Origin: Candidatus Cloacimonadota bacterium
GTDB taxonomy: Bacteria > Muiribacteriota > UBA6191
Assembly: GCA_019454875.1 (NCBI GenBank)
Contig: JACFNL010000025.1
Span: 1-39,334, forward strand
DNA length: 39,334 nt
Direction: 5' to 3'
This document shows positions 26,069-33,111 of this stretch, piece after piece. A program made the position numbers and the translations under genes. The notes under the pieces are model-generated. The model did no database searches, was not told the origin of the DNA, and saw only the letters and a list, made by a program, of their open reading frames with translations. Every line of letters begins with the position of its first letter. Position 1 is the stretch's first letter.

Positions 26069-26659
26069 TCATTTGTTACTTGCATCCAACTTCTGGTTTT
26101 CTGCTTCAATATGGCATTTTAGCTCGCCTATGCGTTCATGGTCTTTTTGCTCCAGACCTGGGTAGCGGAATTGCCTGCAAAATGATACAAATCTCTGAAC
26201 TGGTTTAGGCAACCGTTTAAAAAGCTCATTGAGGGGAAGATTTAACCACAGTGGCAATCTTGCCAGGACAAAATCCACAAATTTAAAAAAGACATTCAGG
26301 GCCTTTTCAATAAATGTAGGCTCTCTTTCTCTGATCTTTCTTTCTACAAGATTCAGATGGTCCTCAATGGTGGTTCTATACTGAAGATAAAGGTTGTAAG
26401 TATGGGGATCGAGGTTGCCATGGCTATACCAGGATTTTAAATTGCTGTTAATCAGCTCTGCACATGACCCAACCCGTTCGATTCTCTCCGAGCCAACCAG
26501 GTCCTCCTGAGAAAATTTATGAACCAGTCCCAAAAATGACTTTTTGGATATGTCCTCTTCAAGGCTGTGCAATTCAGAATGCATCATGGAAAATGCTTTC
26601 CTTATAACCTGGAGTCGGCTATCTTTCATTTCCTGTAGCTCAAAACTGTTTGTGGTCAT
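26069..26659 (-). CDS. Unknown helical protein with a membrane-interacting segment
   Basis: This is a 196-residue protein, not recognised. The first 110 residues are charged and helical, with heptad-like spacing. A hydrophobic and aromatic stretch at about 115-165 (ALNVFFKFVDFVLARLPLWL, then LNELFKRLPKPVQRFV) may lie on or in a membrane. GGAG lies 6 bases before the ATG. It contains one copy of a 26-bp sequence that is repeated in the short gap upstream of its start. It is between an unknown protein and the large exported protein in the same operon. Confidence 0.7.
   Translation of the reverse strand: MTTNSFELQEMKDSRLQVIRKAFSMMHSELHSLEEDISKKSFLGLVHKFSQEDLVGSERIERVGSCAELINSNLKSWYSHGNLDPHTYNLYLQYRTTIEDHLNLVERKIREREPTFIEKALNVFFKFVDFVLARLPLWLNLPLNELFKRLPKPVQRFVSFCRQFRYPGLEQKDHERIGELKCHIEAENQKLDASNK
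26272..26297 (-). repeat. 26-bp direct repeat, copy inside the 196-residue protein gene
   Basis: AATCCACAAATTTAAAAAAG followed by ACATTC (plus strand) occurs here and, without mismatch, at 26685-26710. This copy is coding. Confidence 0.85.
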
Positions 26660-26684
26660 TGAGAGCTCCCTTTTGATCCTTGGG

Positions 26685-26710
26685 AATCCACAAATTTAAA
26701 AAAGACATTC
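26685..26710 (-). repeat. 26-bp direct repeat, intergenic copy
   Basis: This is the perfect second copy of 26272-26297. It sits between the stop codon at 26720 and the ATG at 26659. The bases just beyond both copies are also similar. It may be a remnant of a local duplication or deletion of the gene start. Confidence 0.85.
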
Positions 26711-26719
26711 CAAGTCTTT

Positions 26720-27292
26720 TCATTTGATACTTCTTGTAGCCCACTCAATCACCTTCTTGCCATCCTCAAAATCTAGATTCTGTTTAGGCCTGAATCGAAA
26801 CAGCACCTTTCCCGCCTTTGGCTCTATAGACTGAACCTCAATCAGATTCAGCACCCCGGAAGCAGGAATTGCCTGATCCAGATCGATTATGATTCGGCTG
26901 CCTTCAAACCGGGTCTTAATTTTCTCACCCACGAGATCCTTTCCAAAAATAGCCTTGATGATGTCCAAGGCTATGCCAACGAGGAAGTTTTTCATGCCTG
27001 GATCTAACATCAACTTATGCTCCATCACAGGAAAAATAATCTGATGGCTTGCTGGTGCCCACAAAATTTCTGGTGTATCCAAACGAATATTCAATTTTCC
27101 GCTCAGCCCGGAACTATTAAATGACGCCAGAATCGAAATTTCATTTTCCAAAGACTGAAGAGTTACATCATCAACACCATCTACCGGATAATTAGACAGT
27201 GCCTTGCTCAGCACTGTTTCAGAAACCTCAAAGCTGTATTCCTTTTGCAGCATGTTTTTGGACGCGCTGACAATCTTATCTAAGAAGCCCAT
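26720..27292 (-). CDS. Unknown small beta-rich protein of the TerB/EcsC operon
   Basis: This is a 190-residue protein without signal peptide. Strands such as LSGKLNIRLDTPEILWAP and ASHQIIFPVMEHKLML suggest a lipid-binding-like fold of the DUF2993/LEA type, but this is a guess. A helix (MKNFLVGIALDIIKAIFG) separates two strand groups. AAGGA lies close before the ATG at 27292. The gene is 30 bases downstream of the EcsC-family gene, so it is co-transcribed. Function is unknown. Confidence 0.68.
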   Translation of the reverse strand: MGFLDKIVSASKNMLQKEYSFEVSETVLSKALSNYPVDGVDDVTLQSLENEISILASFNSSGLSGKLNIRLDTPEILWAPASHQIIFPVMEHKLMLDPGMKNFLVGIALDIIKAIFGKDLVGEKIKTRFEGSRIIIDLDQAIPASGVLNLIEVQSIEPKAGKVLFRFRPKQNLDFEDGKKVIEWATRSIK

Positions 27293-27322
27293 AAATTCCT
27301 TTCAGTTTCACTTTATGCCCTG

Positions 27323-27994
27323 TTACCAGATTTGATTTGCCTTACAAAACTTTCGCTTTTCCTGAAAATACTCCTTAGCAGTGTACAGAGCCTGATCTGC
27401 CCACATATAATTGAGTGCACCCCCAAGTACGGAAGCTACAAATGGGATGGCCTTCACAAACCAGCGTTTTGTTACTTTTAATCCAAGCTGTTTAGCTATA
27501 GCCTTAACAGTTGCCATCAGAATAGACTTGGAATACGGAGTTCTCATCACATACTTAGGCCCTTCTTTAATAAAGGCCTCACCCAAGGTTTTGTGAATAC
27601 TGGAAACCCCTAGACTAACACCCCAGGCTTTAACACATTCCAGTTTTTCGGCACTTGTAAACACTGGAAAACCATACGCAATTGAAACACCAGAAATGCC
27701 TCTAAGGATAATAGTCGCCATTGCACACAAATCAGGTACAATTGTTAGCAATCCCCCAGTACCAAATCCAGCCCCGACGGTGGCGGCTTGCATTTTGGCC
27801 CAATTGATTACATTATCTGCAACTTTATCACATAGTTCATCTGGACAGCCTCGGACTGCCGCCATATCAAACTGTTTCTCGGTGTATCCATAAAAATCAT
27901 GAAAAATAGCTTCTGAACTATAGCTCGCTACTTCTACGACCTGGGCTAGCCCTGATTCCAAAAGACCCATATCCAAATTGCTATCGTTACTCAT
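27323..27994 (-). CDS. EcsC family protein
   Basis: This 223-residue protein fits the EcsC family (PF12787). It has a Gly/Ala-rich hydrophobic pair (AATVGAGFGTGGLLTIVPDL) about 75 residues in, then AMATIILRGISGVSIAYGF. The family-typical C-terminal signature is FVASVLGGALNYMWADQALYTAKEYF. EcsC was named from a Bacillus ABC-transporter operon; the molecular role is unclear and the protein is likely membrane-associated. The start is ATG 27994, with AAGGA 8 bases upstream; the open frame begins with a TTG 15 bases earlier. It overlaps the TerB-like gene by 8 bases. Confidence 0.82.
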   Translation of the reverse strand: MSNDSNLDMGLLESGLAQVVEVASYSSEAIFHDFYGYTEKQFDMAAVRGCPDELCDKVADNVINWAKMQAATVGAGFGTGGLLTIVPDLCAMATIILRGISGVSIAYGFPVFTSAEKLECVKAWGVSLGVSSIHKTLGEAFIKEGPKYVMRTPYSKSILMATVKAIAKQLGLKVTKRWFVKAIPFVASVLGGALNYMWADQALYTAKEYFQEKRKFCKANQIW

Positions 27995-28427
27995 GCGAAA
28001 TCCTTTCAATCAATTCCTCAACCCCTAGTTTTCCGCTTCTAAACTCCATTTGGGTTTTAAACATTTCACTGGCCATATTCTGAACTCGATCCATGTCTTC
28101 TCTATCAATACCCCACAAATCAGCAAGTTCTTTGATAGCCTGAATTTCGGTGAAGTCCAGATTTCCATCACTCATCGCCATTACATAACACTGACTGAAG
28201 GTAAACATTCTGTCTTTTTTGGGCACCTGCTCTGCCACTTCAACCAAAGGCTGCGGATTCAAAAGCATTAAACACAGCTTGTTTATTTCTTCCTGATTCA
28301 AATTGAACTGAATCAGGTATTCTGAAATAATTTCGATTTCCCTCTTATCCAGTTTGTTGTCGCACCAGGCAATAGAAATCAGACACTGCATAATCTCAAA
28401 CGATCCCGGGTAAGTTTCCTGCTCCAT
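27987..28427 (-). CDS. TerB-like protein
   Basis: This 146-residue helical protein has the two acidic TerB-type loops: ISIAWCDNKLDKREIEIISEYL and AMSDGNLDFTEIQAIKELADLWGI. In known proteins TerB-fold domains bind metal or act as membrane-linked sensors in stress and conflict systems. No terC, terD or other tellurite genes are present, so tellurite resistance is not implied. It is the first visible gene of the operon running to the ybjQ-like gene. It has a good SD (GAGGGAG, 6 bases before ATG), unlike the leaderless units nearby. A TTGACA at 28492-28487 could be its -35, but no matching -10 is convincing. Confidence 0.85.
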   Translation of the reverse strand: MEQETYPGSFEIMQCLISIAWCDNKLDKREIEIISEYLIQFNLNQEEINKLCLMLLNPQPLVEVAEQVPKKDRMFTFSQCYVMAMSDGNLDFTEIQAIKELADLWGIDREDMDRVQNMASEMFKTQMEFRSGKLGVEELIERISHE

Positions 28428-28543
28428 CTAACACTCCCTCATGCTTTAAGAATTGTGAACTTGTCTCCAAGCTACCAGACTCACTGTGTCAATTTTTGCT
28501 ACACCGAGTATTTTCTACAAATTCCGGAAAAATGAGTGTATAT

Positions 28544-28603
28544 AATCACCCCCCCCCAGTCAATAAGGCTCGCGTTCATTTTTGAGACATGAGTAAAATA
28601 TCC
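28544..28603 (+). repeat. Direct repeat upstream of paralogue 3
   Basis: This is the partner of 21643-21700. It carries a run of nine C (28549-28557) where the other copy has six. The core GTCAATAAGG to AATCC/TATCC region differs at about four positions. Confidence 0.85.
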
Positions 28604-28657
28604 TATTTTTTGTTTGACGGGACAGTTTGCCAGTCCCTTCTGAGGTTATGAACAGAA

Positions 28658-28668
28658 TATGCTAAAAT
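28658..28668 (+). promoter_or_regulatory. Extended -10 promoter of AAA/PD-(D/E)XK gene 3
   Basis: TATGCTAAAAT, with TAAAAT (28663-28668) exactly 6 bases before ATG 28675. The upstream block contains GGGAC, a 9-base spacer and GTCCC, an inverted repeat around GTTTGCC that could be an operator. A GTG at 28669 is in frame but would directly follow the -10 box. Confidence 0.5.
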
Positions 28669-28674
28669 GTGAGC

Positions 28675-30372
28675 ATGAAAAAAATCCCCATTGGCTACAG
28701 TGATTTCAAAAGGATTCTCAGTACCCCCGACTTTCTCTATGTAGATAAAACCGGACTCATTGAAGAATTTTTGGCAGATCCAGTGCAGATTCTTTTAATC
28801 ACTCGCCCCCGTCGCTTTGGCAAAACCTTGAATCTTTCCACTCTGCGCTACTTTTTTGATCAGGAAGGAGCCTTGGAAAACCGCAGGCTTTTTGATGGAT
28901 TAAAAGTTTCTCAAAATGAACAGGCCATGGAAGAGCAAGGCACAAGGCCGGTAATTTATCTGACATTTAAGGATTGTAAGGAAAGAAGCTTTCGCGAACA
29001 GGTTATCAAGATTAAACAAGTGTTATCACAAACAGCTCTTGATGCTCCTGGTTTAATAGGATCTGCTCTTAGTCCCGTAGAACAAGACATGATCTCTAAA
29101 ACCCAAAATATGCTTCTTGAGCCTGCCGAGCTTTCAGTTGCATTACAGCTTTTATCAAAGCACTACAAAAGTGTTTACCAAGCCCAGCCCCTGATTTTAA
29201 TTGATGAATACGATGTCCCTTTACAATCAGCCTGGACGGAAGGCTACTGGGATGAAGCCATCTCATTTTTCAAAAATTTCTTTAGTGCTGGTTTTAAAGA
29301 CAACCCCCATTTATGGAGAGCCGTGATTACCGGCTGTTTGAGAGTTGCCAGGGAAAGCATGTTCACAGGTATGAACAATCTAAAAGTCTGTGGGGTTTCA
29401 GCTGCGGACTACTCCCAACACTTTGGATTTACTGTACCAGAGGTCAAACAACTGATTCAGAACTATAATTTACAGTCTATCGAGGCTCAGATTGAATCCT
29501 GGTACAACGGCTATATTTTTGGAGAGACCGAGATTTATAACCCCTGGTCCATTCTGAATCTGATTGAACAAAAAGGAGTCTTTCGCCCCTACTGGATGAA
29601 CACCAGTGGCAATGATCTGGTCAAAGAAATTCTGGGTCGTTCTGGAGTGGATGCTAAAAAAGATCTGGAAGATTTAATGACAGGTCTAAGCATAACGGTT
29701 CCTTTACAAGAGCAGGTTGTGTTTCAGGAAATTGAAAACACTCCTGCCAATCTTTGGAACTTTCTCTATTTTACGGGTTATTTGAAGGCCGTAAAAATTG
29801 AACTACCACCTAATGTTGCCAAAGCTCAGGTACACTTAAAGATTCCCAATTCTGAGGTGGCCCAGATTTTTGATGACTCTGTACAATACTGGTTTGCCCA
29901 GAAAAAATCCTTATCCCTTTTGCAAAATTTAAGGAACTGCCTTCGTGATGGCGATGAAGAGGAATTTTCTCTTATCATGCAAAAACTGACCTCAGACAGT
30001 CTTAGCTATTTTGATACATCTGGAAGCGAGCCTGAGAAGTTCTACCACGGGTTGGTGCTTGGATTGATCGTATCTTTTTCGGACACCTGGCATATCCGCT
30101 CCAATCGTGAATCCGGCATGGGCCGCTGTGACATTCTTATGACTCCCAAAAACCCCGACCATTTTGGGATTGTCATGGAATTGAAGACCCATCACCCCAC
30201 TCTGGAAGCCGATTTGAAAGCCACTACTCTAAGAGCTATGGCCCAGATTGAAAAAAAGCAGTATGAGCAGGAACTCCGATCTCAGGGGGCTACAAAAATT
30301 ATGAAGATTGGGATTGGGTTTTTGGGAAAACGGGTGGAAATTTTGTCTAATATTATGAATGGTATCTGCTAA
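28675..30372 (+). CDS. AAA-ATPase-like / PD-(D/E)XK nuclease family protein, paralogue 3
   Basis: This is a 565-residue paralogue with RPRRFGKT, LIDEYD, GRCDIL and MELK all intact. The N terminus is close to paralogue 1 (KRILSTPDF and LFDGLKVSQNEQAM are shared). The insert between Walker A and B is the different type B (KERSFREQVIKIKQVL, LEPAELSVAL), related to paralogue 4. The middle and C-terminal parts match paralogue 2. The last residues (after KRVEILS) do not match the other paralogues. They are read from the 3' end of the convergent WYL gene, with which it overlaps by 20 bp. This suggests that a duplicated cassette was inserted against that gene. A GTG at 28669 is an alternative but less likely start. 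Confidence 0.93.
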   Translation: MKKIPIGYSDFKRILSTPDFLYVDKTGLIEEFLADPVQILLITRPRRFGKTLNLSTLRYFFDQEGALENRRLFDGLKVSQNEQAMEEQGTRPVIYLTFKDCKERSFREQVIKIKQVLSQTALDAPGLIGSALSPVEQDMISKTQNMLLEPAELSVALQLLSKHYKSVYQAQPLILIDEYDVPLQSAWTEGYWDEAISFFKNFFSAGFKDNPHLWRAVITGCLRVARESMFTGMNNLKVCGVSAADYSQHFGFTVPEVKQLIQNYNLQSIEAQIESWYNGYIFGETEIYNPWSILNLIEQKGVFRPYWMNTSGNDLVKEILGRSGVDAKKDLEDLMTGLSITVPLQEQVVFQEIENTPANLWNFLYFTGYLKAVKIELPPNVAKAQVHLKIPNSEVAQIFDDSVQYWFAQKKSLSLLQNLRNCLRDGDEEEFSLIMQKLTSDSLSYFDTSGSEPEKFYHGLVLGLIVSFSDTWHIRSNRESGMGRCDILMTPKNPDHFGIVMELKTHHPTLEADLKATTLRAMAQIEKKQYEQELRSQGATKIMKIGIGFLGKRVEILSNIMNGIC

Positions 30373-31312
30373 GGGCCTGCTGAAGTTCCTGGGCGACTGC
30401 TTCTCGAAGAGACGGTGGTTGAATCACTTCCACAGAACATCCGTGACGCAGAATTTCCATTACAAGCTCGCTGGGGTTACTAAACGGAATCTCCAGAAAA
30501 TAATCTTCTCCCACAAAATAGCCCTTCTGTTCTGGATGCCAGATTTCATCCTGCACCCAACGGGAGTTTGGTGCATAAAACTTCAAACAAGCCAGCTCGT
30601 TGTTGACTCCTCTGAAAATCCCAAATCCACTACCGCAGAACTCATCTAATTTGGAATCTTCAATCTTCTGACAAGCATCTCCTGGCTCAATGGACAGAAT
30701 TTTTTCCATAGCAAAAACTCTTAAACCATCGGCTTTTCCACAGAAGGCCAATAAATACCAGTTATCACGGTAATAAAAAACTCTTTGGGGATGGACAACT
30801 CGTGAAGATTGTTGATCTCTAGTCCTGCCATGATAGGTTAGATGCAACTGCTTTCCTGTTAACAGGGCATCACAGGTTTGCTGAAAAATATGGGAGTCAA
30901 CTGGTCTGCCGTGAAACTTCTGGACCCGGATAAAACGGGTAACCTGCAACGGGTCGTGACCACTTTCCTGCAAGAGTCTGTTAAGTCTCTCTTTGATCGG
31001 CAAAAGCAATGGCCCAAGAAAACCAGGATGAATCTCACGAATCAACTCCTGACTGATAAGAATTGCCCGCAACTCATTTGGGCTTAGCCAGAATCCGGGA
31101 AGCTCAAAGGATTTTGCCTCAGGATCATATTGATACCTTTGAGTCTTGCGGCAGAATACAATTGGAGCATCAAAAAATGTTCTCAAGTAGTCCAAATCAC
31201 GAACCAGAGTGGAACGAGAGACTTCCAGAGCCTTTGTCATATATGCCATTGTGACCGAAGAACTATCACAAAGCAGAGTATGAATTTTATACAGCCGTTC
31301 CATACGATTCAT
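30353..31312 (-). CDS. HTH and WYL-domain transcriptional regulator
   Basis: This is a 319-residue regulator. An N-terminal winged helix-turn-helix (about residues 1-60, MTKALEVSRSTLVRDLDYLR) is followed by a linker and a WYL domain. The WYL core is VVHPQRVFYYRDNWYLLAFC, then GLRVFAMEKILSIE and a C-terminal WCX-like region. WYL regulators often sense nucleic acid or nucleotide ligands and control defence genes. This one lies between two AAA/PD-(D/E)XK genes and diverges from paralogue 4, so it likely controls that gene and itself. ATG 31312 is 8 bases after a good -10 box. An inverted repeat in the intergenic region is a candidate operator. Confidence 0.92.
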   Translation of the reverse strand: MNRMERLYKIHTLLCDSSSVTMAYMTKALEVSRSTLVRDLDYLRTFFDAPIVFCRKTQRYQYDPEAKSFELPGFWLSPNELRAILISQELIREIHPGFLGPLLLPIKERLNRLLQESGHDPLQVTRFIRVQKFHGRPVDSHIFQQTCDALLTGKQLHLTYHGRTRDQQSSRVVHPQRVFYYRDNWYLLAFCGKADGLRVFAMEKILSIEPGDACQKIEDSKLDEFCGSGFGIFRGVNNELACLKFYAPNSRWVQDEIWHPEQKGYFVGEDYFLEIPFSNPSELVMEILRHGCSVEVIQPPSLREAVAQELQQALSRYHS

Positions 31313-31320
31313 AGGTGAAT

Positions 31321-31349
31321 ATTATGACCCGATTCAGCCGATTTCACAA
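31321..31349 (-). promoter_or_regulatory. Putative promoter of the WYL regulator
   Basis: On the minus strand TTGTGA (31349-31344), a 17-base spacer and CATAAT (31326-31321) end 8 bases before ATG 31312. One arm of the inverted repeat at 31333-31368 falls inside the spacer, as expected for autorepression. No SD is seen. Confidence 0.5.
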
Positions 31350-31368
31350 CCTATCCATTATGGCTGAA
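31333..31368. promoter_or_regulatory. Candidate operator: 7-bp inverted repeat between WYL regulator and paralogue 4
   Basis: TTCAGCC (31333-31339) and GGCTGAA (31362-31368) are perfect inverted repeats 22 bases apart. Their centres are about 29 bases apart, close to three helical turns. The pair lies between the divergent promoters. Seven-base arms can occur by chance, so this is suggestive only. Confidence 0.3.
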
Positions 31369-31389
31369 CAGGTAACCACCTCGAATTCA

Positions 31390-31398
31390 TGATAAAAT
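31390..31398 (+). promoter_or_regulatory. Extended -10 promoter of AAA/PD-(D/E)XK gene 4
   Basis: TGATAAAAT (TG-n-TAAAAT) ends 6 bases before ATG 31405, with the same atcccc spacer as gene 1. The region further upstream is unlike that of genes 1 to 3. Confidence 0.45.
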
Positions 31399-31404
31399 AT
31401 CCCC

Positions 31405-33111
31405 ATGTATAAAATCCCCATCGGCATCAGCGACTTCAGAATGATTCGCACAAACCCAAAACTCCTGTATGTGGATAAAACGGAATTTATATCTGAGTTT
31501 CTTCAGGACCCCTCCATCGTTCTTCTGATCACCCGACCTCGCCGGTTTGGGAAAACCTTGAATCTTTCAACCCTCAGGTACTTTTTTGACCATCAAAATG
31601 CTGAGGTGAATCGCAAACTTTTTGAGGGCCTCAAAGTTTTTGCAAATGAAGATATTATGGCTTCACAGGGAACAAAACCTGTAATTTATCTGACCCTCAA
31701 GGATTGCAAGGAAAGAAATTTTCCTGATTTGTACATCAAGATAAAGCAGGCTTTATGCCAATCTGCCAGTCTATTAACTGATCTTAAAAGTGATTGTCTT
31801 GAGCCAGTGGAATGGCAACAGATACTTGGTATAAAAAGCATGTCCCTTCAGCCTGCTGAGTTATCAAATTCCCTTCTGCTTCTGGCAAAGGCCTGCCAGC
31901 ACACCTACCAACAGTCCCCCCTTATCTTGATTGATGAATACGATGTTCCCCTGCAATCAGCCTGGGAAAACGGTTATTATGAGGAGGCCATCGGTTTCTT
32001 GCGAAATTTTTTCAGTGCCGCCTTTAAGGACAACCCATACTTATGGCGTGGAGTCATGACAGGATGTTTAAGAGTCTCCAAGGAAAGTATCTTTACTGGC
32101 TTAAACAATTTGAAAGTAGCTGGTGTTTCATCTGAGAGTTATGCCGGACATTTTGGTCTGACAGAACCAGAAGTCAAATCGTTGCTGGATGAGTTTGCAC
32201 TGAAGGACAAAATAGAGCTGGTGGAAAAATGGTATAACGGCTATAACTTCGGTGGTTGTGTCATATACAACCCCTGGTCCATTCTTAATTTCCTGGAACA
32301 GAGGGGTTTATTCAAAGCCTACTGGGTAAATACTAGTGGCAACGATATGGTTTATTCCCTGCTTCGAACCTCAAATGTCGAATGTAAAAAAAATCTGGAA
32401 ATTTTAATGGCCGGAGGCACAATTACTGCCCCACTACTGGAACACACCGTATTTCAGCTACTGGAAAAGGATTCCGATAACCTGTGGAACTTCCTATATT
32501 TTACAGGCTACTTAAAGGCTGAATCCATTGACTATCCCGAGGATGGCAGTTCTGGCCCGATAGCTACCTTTCAAGTCCCAAATCTTGAGGTATCCACAAT
32601 TTTTAAACAGTCTGTGACCTACTGGTTTCAAGACTCAAAGGGCTACGAGCAACTGAAAAACCTGAGAACCTGCCTAAAAAATGGGGATGGTGCTGAATTT
32701 TCCAAGGTCTTTCGCAAACTGTCTGAAAATTCCCTTAGTTATTTTGATGTCGGTAAACCAGAGCCAGAACGCTTCTATCACGCCTTTACCCTTGGCCTGA
32801 TTGTCACCCTTTCTGACTTCTGGTTGATTCGCTCCAACCGTGAAGCTGGCATGGGCCGCTGCGATATTTTAATGATTCCTAAAAACCCTGAGCATTTTGG
32901 GGTCATCATGGAACTTAAATCCATGGATTCCACTGAAGAACCCGATCTTGGCCATACTGCTCAAAAAGCCCTGATGCAAATTGAAGAAAAGCAATACTCC
33001 AAGGAACTGAGCAGTCAGGGTGTTTCCAAAATTATGCTGGTTGGGATTGGGTTTTGGGGGAAACAAGTGGAGATTTTGACCAAAACCGCAGACACTGATC
33101 TTAGCCTTTAA
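31405..33111 (+). CDS. AAA-ATPase-like / PD-(D/E)XK nuclease family protein, paralogue 4
   Basis: This 568-residue protein is the most divergent of the four paralogues along its whole length. The domains and key residues are complete: RPRRFGKT P loop, LIDEYD Walker B, GRCDIL and MELK of the nuclease. It carries the type B insert between the Walker motifs. It diverges from the WYL regulator with 92 bp between the start codons. The stop codon overlaps the SUKH-type gene by 4 bases on the opposite strand. No identical tracts with the other copies are obvious, so it seems not to take part in the recent exchange. Confidence 0.93.
   Translation: MYKIPIGISDFRMIRTNPKLLYVDKTEFISEFLQDPSIVLLITRPRRFGKTLNLSTLRYFFDHQNAEVNRKLFEGLKVFANEDIMASQGTKPVIYLTLKDCKERNFPDLYIKIKQALCQSASLLTDLKSDCLEPVEWQQILGIKSMSLQPAELSNSLLLLAKACQHTYQQSPLILIDEYDVPLQSAWENGYYEEAIGFLRNFFSAAFKDNPYLWRGVMTGCLRVSKESIFTGLNNLKVAGVSSESYAGHFGLTEPEVKSLLDEFALKDKIELVEKWYNGYNFGGCVIYNPWSILNFLEQRGLFKAYWVNTSGNDMVYSLLRTSNVECKKNLEILMAGGTITAPLLEHTVFQLLEKDSDNLWNFLYFTGYLKAESIDYPEDGSSGPIATFQVPNLEVSTIFKQSVTYWFQDSKGYEQLKNLRTCLKNGDGAEFSKVFRKLSENSLSYFDVGKPEPERFYHAFTLGLIVTLSDFWLIRSNREAGMGRCDILMIPKNPEHFGVIMELKSMDSTEEPDLGHTAQKALMQIEEKQYSKELSSQGVSKIMLVGIGFWGKQVEILTKTADTDLSL

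Noticed and set aside
27987..28427. Tellurite resistance locus
   Set aside because: Only a TerB-like protein is present; terA, terC, terD, terE and terZ-type genes are absent from the window.
28669..28674. GTG 28669 as start of paralogue 3
   Set aside because: It immediately follows the -10 box, while the other three paralogues start with ATG exactly 6 bases after TAAAAT, as ATG 28675 does.
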